Origin: a virus
Length of the DNA: 40,136 bases
Direction: 5' to 3' (one strand)
Virus record (IMG/VR): IMGVR_UViG_3300030090_001566
Span: 1 to 40,136 of that record
Shown: positions 1 to 7,007 of the stretch, one piece after another
Layout of the letters: the number at the start of each line of letters is the position of its first letter
How positions within the stretch are numbered: the stretch's first letter is position 1
Position numbers and translations under genes: made by a program
The notes under the pieces: model-generated
The model's database searches: none
Told to the model about the DNA's origin: nothing
The model's input: only the letters and a program-made list of their open reading frames with translations

Positions 1-1
1 A

Positions 2-307
2 AGATTTACACGAAACGAATTTATAGATGGTACTTACACCATGAGCTGGGATAAAAACCGGTGGGAAAAACTAAGAAAAGATAATTGGATAGAGGTGTGG
101 AGACATAGAAACAGAACTACAATAAAATACTCAGTGTTTAAAACCTCGTTCAAATGTTCTCAATTAATAAGTAGAATATATAGAATACTTTTAGGACAAG
201 AAGACCTACCTACTTCAGAGAGAAGTAAGTTTTATAATAACAAATCATATACAGATAAAGTTTATAATAAAGCTATAGATGATATGATAAAAGATAAAGA
301 TAGATAA
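2..307 (+). CDS. Hypothetical protein, 5' end cut by window edge
   Basis: The frame is open to the left edge. The first ATG inside the window is at 41, but 13 codons upstream (RFTRNEFIDGTYT) are also open and look protein-like, so I read this as a gene that begins before the window. The visible part is basic and Trp-rich at the start (MSWDKNRWEKLRKDNW) and ends with a charged helix. I recognise no domain and no catalytic motif. The next gene starts 1 nt after the stop, so it is co-transcribed with the tagged small-protein cluster that follows. Function unknown. Confidence 0.6.
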   Translation, partial: RFTRNEFIDGTYTMSWDKNRWEKLRKDNWIEVWRHRNRTTIKYSVFKTSFKCSQLISRIYRILLGQEDLPTSERSKFYNNKSYTDKVYNKAIDDMIKDKDR

Positions 308-308
308 T

Positions 309-836
309 ATGGCATTTAAAATGAAAGGCTTTAGTGGCTTTGGTAATTCACCAGTAAAACAAGATAAGAAAGTGCAAGGGCCTAAAACAGAGGGTAATAT
401 TAAACCTCAACCATCAGAAAACCCAGACCTAGCTGTAACAGGAGGTAAGAGAGACCCGTTAAGTGAAAAAATAGCTGATTACGAAGATAGAATAGAGTTT
501 CTTAAAGAAAAATACTCTGAATACGATAGACCTATGACTGATCAAGAAAAAAGGGATTTAGCTAAATTAAAACAAGAGTTAGCGATAACAAGAAGAGGTA
601 CTAAAAAACCACCTTTAAAAAAGAAAAATACAATAAAAGAAAACAAATTTGATGTAGATAAATTAGCTGATAAAGATGATCAAAGATTTTTAGATAAACA
701 AAGAGAAGAGAGAGTTAAGTATTCTGAACTAGATAATAAAGGTAAGGCTATTTATAATAAAAATAAACAAAAAAATAACAAACCAGATCAAAGCAAGTTT
801 AGTGACTTAGAAAAATACGACGACGATAGAGGATAA
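309..836 (+). CDS. Small basic protein with MAFKMKG tag
   Basis: 175 residues, highly charged and Lys-rich, predicted mostly helical or disordered. It opens with the tag MAFKMKGFSGFGNSPVK, whose FKMK core and SP dipeptide recur in other small proteins of this window. Residues about 50-75 (DPLSEKIADYEDRIEFLKEK) look like a short coiled coil, and the C-terminal third is Asn/Lys/Asp-rich. There is no membrane segment or Cys motif. The gene starts 1 nt after the previous stop and sits in a run of four tagged genes before the holin. I do not recognise a family. Its setting in the late region suggests a minor virion or late accessory protein, which is inference. Confidence 0.75.
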   Translation: MAFKMKGFSGFGNSPVKQDKKVQGPKTEGNIKPQPSENPDLAVTGGKRDPLSEKIADYEDRIEFLKEKYSEYDRPMTDQEKRDLAKLKQELAITRRGTKKPPLKKKNTIKENKFDVDKLADKDDQRFLDKQREERVKYSELDNKGKAIYNKNKQKNNKPDQSKFSDLEKYDDDRG

Positions 837-847
837 AATATACAACT

Positions 848-1303
848 ATGGCATTTAAACTAAAATATAAAAATTTAAAAGGTGTTATCGAACAATTAAA
901 GGGAGCTTCTAAAAAACATAAGAAGCAAGCTGAGATATTAGAAAAACACGTAGATAAAATGAAGTCACCGTTAGAACAAGAAGATGATTTAGGTTATACT
1001 GGTCTTAACTTTGACCCATCTGCTGGTTACACCACAACAGGTAAAAAAATACCCGGCTTTAGAGACATGGTTAGTTTAGAGCAGCAACAAGCAATAGCTA
1101 AAAAGGTAGACGAAAGAAGAGCTAGAAAAAGAAAAGAAAAAGAATTTAAAGAATTAGAAGAAGCAGGAGGAGGAAGTCTTGATGATTTAAAAGCAAAAGA
1201 ACAAGAAAGACTTAATAAACTTGCAGATAATCCAGTTACGCAGACACCTGTTAATGAGAAGAACGTGTTAAACATAAATACTAGTAGTAACTATGGCATT
1301 TAA
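848..1303 (+). CDS. Small tagged coiled-coil protein
   Basis: 151 residues, opening MAFKLKYKN, a variant of the tag seen in the neighbouring genes. Residues about 10-42 are a Lys/Glu-rich helix, followed by a conserved-looking patch (GYTGLNFDPSAGYTTTG) and a second strongly charged coiled-coil stretch at about 77-125. There are no Cys residues and no membrane segment. The 3' end overlaps the start of the next gene by 11 nt, which suggests translational coupling. Function unknown; a virion-associated role is inferred only from context. An opposite-strand ORF within 1027-1275 is a shadow of this gene. Confidence 0.75.
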   Translation: MAFKLKYKNLKGVIEQLKGASKKHKKQAEILEKHVDKMKSPLEQEDDLGYTGLNFDPSAGYTTTGKKIPGFRDMVSLEQQQAIAKKVDERRARKRKEKEFKELEEAGGGSLDDLKAKEQERLNKLADNPVTQTPVNEKNVLNINTSSNYGI

Positions 1304-1688
1304 GATTAACAAGTCAATAGTAAGAGGCACTGGTGAACACAAAGATCTAGTGTTTAAAATGAAAAGAAAAAAACTAGGTAATGGTATTGCTGGTGAAGCT
1401 AATAACGATGGTACGATATTTGTTAGTAAAGATATACCTAAAAACAGTCCGTTAGAAGCAGAAGTAGTTGCTCATGAAGGAGATCACATGTTACGTATGG
1501 AAACTGGTGAGTTAGGGTATGATGACAACTCTGTAACTTGGAGAGGTAATAAATATCCTAGAAAAGACGGTAAAATAAAATATAAGGGTTCATGGAAACC
1601 CGAAGGTGATAAATCATTTCCATGGGAAAAATTAGCGTACAAAGTAGGTACGAAAGCTAAAAAAGAAGCTACAAAAAAAAATAAATAA
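1293..1688 (+). CDS. Putative HExxH zinc metallopeptidase, tagged
   Basis: 131 residues. It opens with the shared tag (MAFKINKS, with VFKMKRKK further on). Residues 61-65 are HEGDH, an HExxH zinc-peptidase motif on a hydrophobic helix (EAEVVAHEGDHMLRME), preceded by 'NSPLEAE'. A downstream acidic residue in SFPWEKLAY (E112) could be a third zinc ligand, as in gluzincin-type peptidases. The segment GYDDNSVTWRGNKYPR between them looks like a conserved strand-turn. There is no signal peptide. The gene lies two upstream of the holin, so a lytic or cell-wall role is possible; a virion-maturation protease is the alternative. The motif is seen directly; activity and substrate are inference. Confidence 0.6.
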   Translation: MAFKINKSIVRGTGEHKDLVFKMKRKKLGNGIAGEANNDGTIFVSKDIPKNSPLEAEVVAHEGDHMLRMETGELGYDDNSVTWRGNKYPRKDGKIKYKGSWKPEGDKSFPWEKLAYKVGTKAKKEATKKNK

Positions 1689-1690
1689 AA

Positions 1691-2020
1691 ATGGCAAGAA
1701 AATCAAAAGCAAAATTTAAAATGAAGGGTCACACTCTTCCTGGTATAAACCAAAAATCAGAAACACCAAATTTAAAAGATGGTAGATCACCTTCTTCTGC
1801 GTTTCAAATGGAAAAAGAAAGTCCTAACAAAATAGTTGGTTTAGCCGCTGGGGCTTTATTAGGTCAAACTAAGTTTGGAAAAAACATAATGGAAAAAGGA
1901 AAAAATATGTTAGGTGGTGTAGCTGGTAAGCTTGGTATAGGTGGGGGCCTTAAAGAAAAAATGGCTAAAAAAGTAGATGAGAAAGTAGACGAAACGGTTG
2001 AGGAGGCCTTAGAAGAATAG
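1691..2020 (+). CDS. Small protein with FKMKG tag and Gly-rich helix
   Basis: 109 residues. Residues 1-14 are MARKSKAKFKMKGH, again carrying the FKMKG core, followed by two SP dipeptides. The middle (KIVGLAAGALLGQTKFGK) is a short hydrophobic Gly/Ala stretch, and the next segment (MLGGVAGKLGIGGGL) is glycine-rich. The C-terminus is an acidic/lysine helix. The hydrophobic stretch is short for a full membrane span and may be amphipathic. The gene sits 1 nt before the holin gene, so a role in lysis or as a minor virion component are both open. No known family recognised. Confidence 0.7.
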   Translation: MARKSKAKFKMKGHTLPGINQKSETPNLKDGRSPSSAFQMEKESPNKIVGLAAGALLGQTKFGKNIMEKGKNMLGGVAGKLGIGGGLKEKMAKKVDEKVDETVEEALEE

Positions 2021-2021
2021 T

Positions 2022-2414
2022 ATGGGTATATTAGGTAAAATATTTTCAGCTGGAGCTGGTGATTTAATAAAGAACGTAGGTGGTGTAATAGATAAGTTAC
2101 ACACTTCAAAAGAAGAGAAGCTTGAAGCTGAAAAACAAATAAAAGATATGATAATGGGTTATGAAGCTCAAATGCAAAAAGAGGTTTCTAACAGATGGAG
2201 CATGGATATGAGTTCAGACTCTTGGTTATCAAAAAATATAAGACCTTTGGTTTTAATATTCTTATGTGTATCAACAGTGTTGTTAATATTTATCGATGCT
2301 GGTGTTATATCGTTTGAAGTTAAGGCTTCATGGGTAGACTTATTACAATTAGTATTAATAACAGTGATCGGCGCTTACTTCGGTGGTAGATCACTAGAAA
2401 AAGTAAAAAAATAA
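2022..2414 (+). CDS. Holin, 3TM/GTA-holin type
   Basis: 130 residues. The N-terminal half is an amphipathic region plus a charged helix (residues 28-55). The C-terminal half carries hydrophobic segments at about 74-92 (RPLVLIFLCVSTVLLIFI) and 104-121 (DLLQLVLITVIGAYFG), followed by the basic tail GGRSLEKVKK. The signature SWLSKNIRPLVL, then a short loop, then IGAYFGGRSLEK matches what I know of the 'holin of 3TMs, for gene-transfer release' family. Such proteins permeabilise the inner membrane at lysis. The start is set by the adjacent upstream stop (1 nt gap). The lysis partner is not obvious; the HEGDH protein two genes upstream is a candidate. Confidence 0.75.
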   Translation: MGILGKIFSAGAGDLIKNVGGVIDKLHTSKEEKLEAEKQIKDMIMGYEAQMQKEVSNRWSMDMSSDSWLSKNIRPLVLIFLCVSTVLLIFIDAGVISFEVKASWVDLLQLVLITVIGAYFGGRSLEKVKK

Positions 2415-2418
2415 AATT

Positions 2419-2787
2419 ATGGCAATATCACAAGATACAGCGTATGGATTTGGTCAACTTGGATCTTTATTCTTAGATGCTTCAGGAGCAGCAAGCCCTC
2501 CAACGGGTAAAGTTTTTGTAGCTATTACATTTTTAGCAGACACAGTATTTGATGCTTCAGGTGGTTTAGTTGCGGACACTACAAACACAGCGATTGCAGG
2601 TTTAGAATATGCAGGTACAGAGGCAGCAGCTCACAATTTAAGTGATGGTAGTGAAACCGCAATATCAGGTTCTGGAGGTTTACAAATTGACGCTTCAAAT
2701 ACATTTCCGAAAGGAGTTACTATTTACGGTAGATATACTGAAATAGACTTAACTTCTGGTATGTGTATAGCTTATATAGGAGAGTAA
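2419..2787 (+). CDS. Small predicted structural protein
   Basis: 122 residues, rich in Ala, Gly, Ser and Thr, low in Lys/Arg, with predicted beta structure and no signal peptide. The C-terminal segment FPKGVTIYGRYTEIDL followed by a hydrophobic CIAYIG end resembles a type of small protein I associate with marine phage late regions, usually called a virion structural protein. Its stop overlaps the next start in a TAATG arrangement (2785-2789), indicating translational coupling with the LamG-like gene. A decoration or tail role is inference. Confidence 0.7.
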   Translation: MAISQDTAYGFGQLGSLFLDASGAASPPTGKVFVAITFLADTVFDASGGLVADTTNTAIAGLEYAGTEAAAHNLSDGSETAISGSGGLQIDASNTFPKGVTIYGRYTEIDLTSGMCIAYIGE

Positions 2788-3476
2788 TGTTAGGATTAGG
2801 TAATAGTATAACTTCAGGCACAGTCTATGATGATGTTTCATGGGTGCCAACTGACGTAGATGGGTTAGTACTATGGCATAAAAACGATACCAATATAGCT
2901 GTAGGTCAATGGAACGACTCTTCTGGAAATAACAACCATGCCACTCAATCAACCTCTGGCAACCAAGCTTCAATAGACAAAGGTGGTTTTCATTTCGACG
3001 GCTCAGATGACTACTACGAATATGGTACTCAGCTAAATATAGGTGCCTCTGAGGGTTATACTTTAGCTATGGTATACCATCTTGACAGTCATAGTGTTAA
3101 AAATGTAGTTTTTTCAAAAGATGCTAACTCAACTTTCTTTGAGTTTTTTGATGCAGATACCGTTAGAGTAAACTACGGTGGAAACGTAATTAACTTAAAT
3201 GGTGGTACTCATGAAGCAGGATCAGATAATATACTAGTAGTAACCCGAGAAACTGATGGGACACATCGTCTTTTTGAAAATGGATCTGATACACAAGTAA
3301 CAACAGGGAGTCAAACAGGCGCTGCTGTGTGGGAAAATTTTGGTATAAGAAATGACAACGACAGACCTTTTAACGGTAAAATATATGAGATTATGGTTTG
3401 GGACAATGTAACTTTAGGAGGTAGTGACTTAACTAATTTAAATACATACTTAAAAAACGTTAGAAACGGTTTATAA
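2787..3476 (+). CDS. LamG/concanavalin-like lectin-domain protein
   Basis: 229 residues from ATG 2787, which overlaps the previous stop as TAATG. An in-frame ATG 24 nt upstream (2763) lies inside the previous gene and is less likely. The pattern GLVLWHKNDT, then GQWNDSSGNNNHATQ, then FDGSDDYYEYG, then YTLAMVYHL, and finally FNGKIYEIMVWDN is that of LamG/concanavalin A-like jelly-roll domains, which bind glycans. In a phage this suggests a receptor-binding or head-decoration protein that contacts surface polysaccharide. There is no signal peptide, in keeping with a virion protein. Domain call good; substrate unknown. Confidence 0.75.
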   Translation: MLGLGNSITSGTVYDDVSWVPTDVDGLVLWHKNDTNIAVGQWNDSSGNNNHATQSTSGNQASIDKGGFHFDGSDDYYEYGTQLNIGASEGYTLAMVYHLDSHSVKNVVFSKDANSTFFEFFDADTVRVNYGGNVINLNGGTHEAGSDNILVVTRETDGTHRLFENGSDTQVTTGSQTGAAVWENFGIRNDNDRPFNGKIYEIMVWDNVTLGGSDLTNLNTYLKNVRNGL

Positions 3477-3499
3477 AAATTAAAATTAAATTAAATAAA

Positions 3500-3772
3500 A
3501 TGGCAAAAAGAAAAACACCGAAGGCTAAAAAGCCTTCAAAAATAACTAATGACGAATTAAATAAAGTACAATCAATTATTGATAATATAAACAGAGCACA
3601 ATTAGAGATAGGTAGCTTTGAAACTAAGAAACATAATTTATTACATCACGTAACAATAATGCAACAAAACTTACGTGACATGCAGTTAGGGCTTGAGAAA
3701 AGTTATGGTACAGCTGATATTAATATTGAAGATGGTACTATAAATTACGAGAACAATGGCAAAACTAATTAG
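3500..3772 (+). CDS. Small coiled-coil protein
   Basis: 90 residues. A Lys-rich N-terminus (MAKRKTPKAKKPSK) precedes a long helix at about 17-70 (SIIDNINRAQLEIGSFETKK and onward) with heptad-like hydrophobic spacing. The tail reads YGTADINIEDGTINY. This resembles small late-region proteins I have seen in Bacteroidota and marine phages, without known function. It overlaps the next gene by 17 nt. An A/T-only leader (3477-3499) precedes it, with no Shine-Dalgarno. A role as an assembly factor or minor virion protein is a guess from location. Confidence 0.7.
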   Translation: MAKRKTPKAKKPSKITNDELNKVQSIIDNINRAQLEIGSFETKKHNLLHHVTIMQQNLRDMQLGLEKSYGTADINIEDGTINYENNGKTN

Positions 3773-3977
3773 AAAAATTACTGTAGGCAAAGACTACAAG
3801 GACAACGCTATGCACTATGCTGTAGGCCAGGATGTTTATGGTGGGCATACTATATGTAATATAATAGAAGAAAAAGATAAATATTCTGTTTACATAAAGA
3901 AAAATAAAGACGTGTTACCTTGGAAGGACTTTAACAAAAACATGGCGATATCAGTAGAATATAATTTAGAGTACTAA
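3756..3977 (+). CDS. Small hypothetical protein
   Basis: 73 residues, mixed alpha/beta by composition, with recognisable blocks NAMHYAVGQDVYGGHTI and VLPWKDFNKNMAISVEYN. There is no Cys motif, membrane segment or signal peptide. It overlaps the previous gene by 17 nt and the next by 1 nt (TAATG at 3975-3979), so it is part of a translationally coupled run leading to the GroES-like gene and terminase. I do not recognise a family; the compact size suggests an assembly partner. Confidence 0.65.
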   Translation: MAKLIRKITVGKDYKDNAMHYAVGQDVYGGHTICNIIEEKDKYSVYIKKNKDVLPWKDFNKNMAISVEYNLEY

Positions 3978-4567
3978 TGAAAGCACCTTTTGACTTTGTT
4001 ATAGAGCCAAAGGGTAATAGATACAACAATGTTAAAAAAGTTGGTGACAAAGATCTTATTATTAATACAGAGATATTTAACCATCAGTTTGTAAATAGAG
4101 AGGCTATTGTTAAATCTGTACCTACGGCTTATAAAACAAAAATAAAACCAGGAGATACTATTATAACACATCACAACGTTTTTAGAAGATGGCTTGATGT
4201 TAAAGGAAGAGAAAAGAATAGTAGAAGTTTTTTTAATGAAAATACTTATCTTATAAAAGAAGATCAAATATTTTTGTACAAAAGAAACAATAAGTGGAAA
4301 GCTACAGACGGATATTGCTTTGTACAGCCTATAAAACAAAGAAACTCGTTAGACGTAGAAACAGAAGAGCAGTGTGTAGGTATAGTTAAGTACACTGATG
4401 GCATTAATGATATTGGTGATCTTGTAGGATTTACACCTTTTTCAACCTATGAGTTTATAATCGATGGAAAGCGTTTATATAGAGTTATGAATAAATTTAT
4501 TACAATTAAATATGAATATCAAGGAAACGAAGAAACTTATAATCCAAGCTGGGCAGAGAGCAGTTGA
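3977..4567 (+). CDS. Putative tandem GroES-like (cpn10) co-chaperonin
   Basis: 196 residues that read as two GroES-like barrels in one chain. Repeat 1 (about 4-101): FDFVIEP at the start, REAIVKSVP, then KIKPGDTIITHH, and a closing strand YLIKEDQIFLYK. This follows the cpn10 order (V..P, GxVvaV, vKvGDkVlf, yLivredDIlai). Repeat 2 (about 110-180): GYCFVQPI, CVGIVKYTDG, DIGDLVGFTPFSTYEF, DGKRLYRVMNKFITIKYE. Such folds cap GroEL-type chaperonins; phage versions (T4 gp31, RB49 CocO) help fold the capsid protein. No GroEL is in this window, so it would act with the host's. The fold assignment is by pattern only. It could instead be an unrelated beta-barrel head protein. Confidence 0.5.
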   Translation: MKAPFDFVIEPKGNRYNNVKKVGDKDLIINTEIFNHQFVNREAIVKSVPTAYKTKIKPGDTIITHHNVFRRWLDVKGREKNSRSFFNENTYLIKEDQIFLYKRNNKWKATDGYCFVQPIKQRNSLDVETEEQCVGIVKYTDGINDIGDLVGFTPFSTYEFIIDGKRLYRVMNKFITIKYEYQGNEETYNPSWAESS

Positions 4568-4790
4568 AGAACTAATCAACGTTGCTAGAGAAAAGATTAT
4601 TACTAACACAGAAGATGATGTTTCTGCTGATAGACTGAAGAATGCTGCGGCTACTAAAAAACTAGCAATATTTGACGCGTTTGAAATACTTAACAGAATT
4701 CAAGAAGAAAATAACATCCTTGAGGGCAAAACACCTGAAAAGGCAGAGAAAAAAGTCTTTAAAGGATTCGCAGAAGGCAGATCTAAGTAA
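4512..4790 (+). CDS. Small protein before TerL, possible small terminase
   Basis: 92 residues, almost entirely helical. The core block is DDVSADRLKNAAATKKLAI then FDAFEILNRIQEENN. The start lies 56 nt inside the previous gene; no other in-frame ATG exists downstream, so this start or a non-ATG start must be used. The stop overlaps the terminase start by 1 nt (TAATG, 4788-4792). Its position immediately before the large terminase and its small helical character fit a small terminase subunit, which recognises the packaging site. I see no clear helix-turn-helix, so the role is inferred from position. Confidence 0.45.
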   Translation: MNIKETKKLIIQAGQRAVEELINVAREKIITNTEDDVSADRLKNAAATKKLAIFDAFEILNRIQEENNILEGKTPEKAEKKVFKGFAEGRSK

Positions 4791-7006
4791 TGTACAGTCA
4801 AAGTTTAGTTAAGGTTATAGAGCCTGTAAAGAAAACAACAATAACACGTTTGAATCGTGGTAAAAAATGGAAATATGGATATAATAAAGAACATGATATT
4901 ATCGTTTTATCAAAAACTGGTAAAATTAGCGAAATACTTGAAATACAAAATCTGCGCATTGCTTTACCACCTGTGCCCATGCAAGTACATGGACTGCAAG
5001 AAAATAAGTGGAAAAAAATAGATTATCCTCAAGAACTACAAAAAATTAAAAATATATTCGACTGGAGAGCTTATCCTGAAGAAAGTAAAGATCAATGGTT
5101 TGATTATATAGACGAAGAGTTTAAAAGAAGAGACGAGGGTTTTTGGTTTATGAACAATGGTAAACCAACCTGGATAACTGGTACGCACTATATGTATTTA
5201 CAATGGAGTAAAATTGACGTTGGAGCTCCAGACTATAGAGAAGCTAATAGAATATTTTATATATTCTGGGAAGCTTGTAAAGCTGACAAGAGGTGTTATG
5301 GCATGTGTTATCTTAAAAACAGAAGGTCTGGTTTTAGTTTTATGTCTTCAGCTGAAACAGTTAATTTAGCAACCATTTCAAGTGATAGTAGATATGGTAT
5401 ATTGTCTAAATCAGGTGCAGATGCTAAAAAAATGTTTACAGACAAAGTAGTGCCTATTAGCATTAATTATCCATTTTTCTTTAAACCTATACAAGATGGT
5501 ATGGACAGGCCAAAGTCAGAACTTGCTTATAGAGTACCAGCTAGTAAGTTTACAAGAAAGAAAATTACAACAAACGAGCAGCTTGAAGATATTAAAGGAT
5601 TAGATACAACTATAGACTGGAAAAATACTGGTGACAACAGTTATGATGGAGAAAAGCTTAACTTATTAGTACACGATGAAAGTGGTAAATGGGAAAGACC
5701 AGATAACATACTAAATAACTGGAGAGTTACGAAAACATGTTTAAGATTAGGTGCTAAAATAGTTGGTAAGTGTATGATGGGTAGTACTAGTAACTCACTA
5801 GATAAAGGTGGAGATAATTTTAAAAAACTATATAATGATTCTGACGTTACCAAGCGAAATAGAAATGGACAAACAAAATCTGGTTTATATTCTCTTTTTA
5901 TTCCAATGGAATGGAACTATGAAGGATTTATTGATGAATACGGAAATCCAGTATTTAATAACCCAGACGATGATGTCTTCGGACCAGATGGTGAACTAAT
6001 AGATATAGGAATAATAGAACATTGGCAAAATGAAGCGGAAGGTTTAAAAGGAGATCCAGATGCTTTAAATGAGTTTTACCGCCAGTTTCCAAGAACAACA
6101 GAACACGCGTTTAGAGACGAAACAAAAAATAGTATATTTAACTTAGTTAAGTTATACGAACAAGTAGATTACAACGAAGGTATAGGTAGTTCTTCAGTTG
6201 TAAACACCGGTAACTTTCAGTGGGTAAACGGTATTAAAGATACACAAGTTATATTTTACCCAGACCCACAAGGTAGATTTAAAATCAGTTGGACACCACC
6301 ACAACATCTACAAAATAAAATAATAGTTAAAGGCGGTATTAAATATCCAGCGAATGAGCACATGGGTGCTTTTGGATGTGACAGTTACGATATATCAGGA
6401 ACAGTAGACGGTAGAGGTTCTAATGGCGCCTTACATGGGTTAACTAAGTTTAGCATGGAAGACGCTCCGCCTAACCAATTTTTCTTAGAATATATAGCTA
6501 GGCCACAAACAGCTGAAATATTTTTTGAAGATGTATTAATGTCGTTAGTATTTTATGGTATGCCATTGCTAGCGGAAAACAACAAACCAAGGTTATTATA
6601 CTATTTAAGACGTAGAGGTTATAGAGGTTACAGTATGAATAGGCCTGACAAAGTTTGGAACAAACTATCAGTTACAGAAAGAGAGATAGGTGGTATACCA
6701 AATTCAAGTGAAGATATAAAACAAGCTCACGCTGCTGCTATAGAAATGTATATACAGCAACACGTAGGTCATTTAGGAGATGGTAACTATGGTAACATGT
6801 ATTTTAACACAACTCTAAACGACTGGGCTAGATTTGATATAAATAAAAGAACAAAGTTTGATGCAACAATAAGTAGTGGATTAGCTGTTATGGCTTGTAA
6901 TAGACATTTGTATGCTCCAAACGCAATAATAGAAAAACCAAAATTAAACATAAATATTGCTAGATATTCTAACACAGGCGGTATGTCCAAATTAATTAAA
7001 GAATAA
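4790..7006 (+). CDS. terL: Terminase large subunit (packaging ATPase-nuclease)
   Basis: 738 residues, usual TerL size. The N-terminal ATPase has an Arg-rich Walker A-like loop LKNRRSGFSF (about 175-184), Walker B LNLLVHDE (290-297) and a coupling motif KCMMGSTSNSLDKGG (327-341). The C-terminal RNase H-like nuclease has candidate metal ligands at D531 (GAFGCDSYDISG), E596 (LLAENNKPRL) and D691 (KFDATISSG). The enzyme cuts concatemeric DNA and pumps it into the prohead through the portal. The Walker A departs from the classic GxxxxGK[ST], as in many phage terminases. It is followed 1 nt later by the portal gene, the normal packaging order. Confidence 0.92.
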   Translation: MYSQSLVKVIEPVKKTTITRLNRGKKWKYGYNKEHDIIVLSKTGKISEILEIQNLRIALPPVPMQVHGLQENKWKKIDYPQELQKIKNIFDWRAYPEESKDQWFDYIDEEFKRRDEGFWFMNNGKPTWITGTHYMYLQWSKIDVGAPDYREANRIFYIFWEACKADKRCYGMCYLKNRRSGFSFMSSAETVNLATISSDSRYGILSKSGADAKKMFTDKVVPISINYPFFFKPIQDGMDRPKSELAYRVPASKFTRKKITTNEQLEDIKGLDTTIDWKNTGDNSYDGEKLNLLVHDESGKWERPDNILNNWRVTKTCLRLGAKIVGKCMMGSTSNSLDKGGDNFKKLYNDSDVTKRNRNGQTKSGLYSLFIPMEWNYEGFIDEYGNPVFNNPDDDVFGPDGELIDIGIIEHWQNEAEGLKGDPDALNEFYRQFPRTTEHAFRDETKNSIFNLVKLYEQVDYNEGIGSSSVVNTGNFQWVNGIKDTQVIFYPDPQGRFKISWTPPQHLQNKIIVKGGIKYPANEHMGAFGCDSYDISGTVDGRGSNGALHGLTKFSMEDAPPNQFFLEYIARPQTAEIFFEDVLMSLVFYGMPLLAENNKPRLLYYLRRRGYRGYSMNRPDKVWNKLSVTEREIGGIPNSSEDIKQAHAAAIEMYIQQHVGHLGDGNYGNMYFNTTLNDWARFDINKRTKFDATISSGLAVMACNRHLYAPNAIIEKPKLNINIARYSNTGGMSKLIKE

Positions 7007-7007
7007 T

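Noticed and set aside
2763-2786. Upstream in-frame ATG for the LamG-like gene
   Set aside because: It lies within the preceding gene and adds a short basic stretch (MYSLYRRV); the ATG at 2787 in the TAATG overlap matches the coupling style of the operon.
5808-5999. Small + strand ORF inside the terminase gene
   Set aside because: Overlaps the ATPase-nuclease linker of TerL in another frame and shows no own features.
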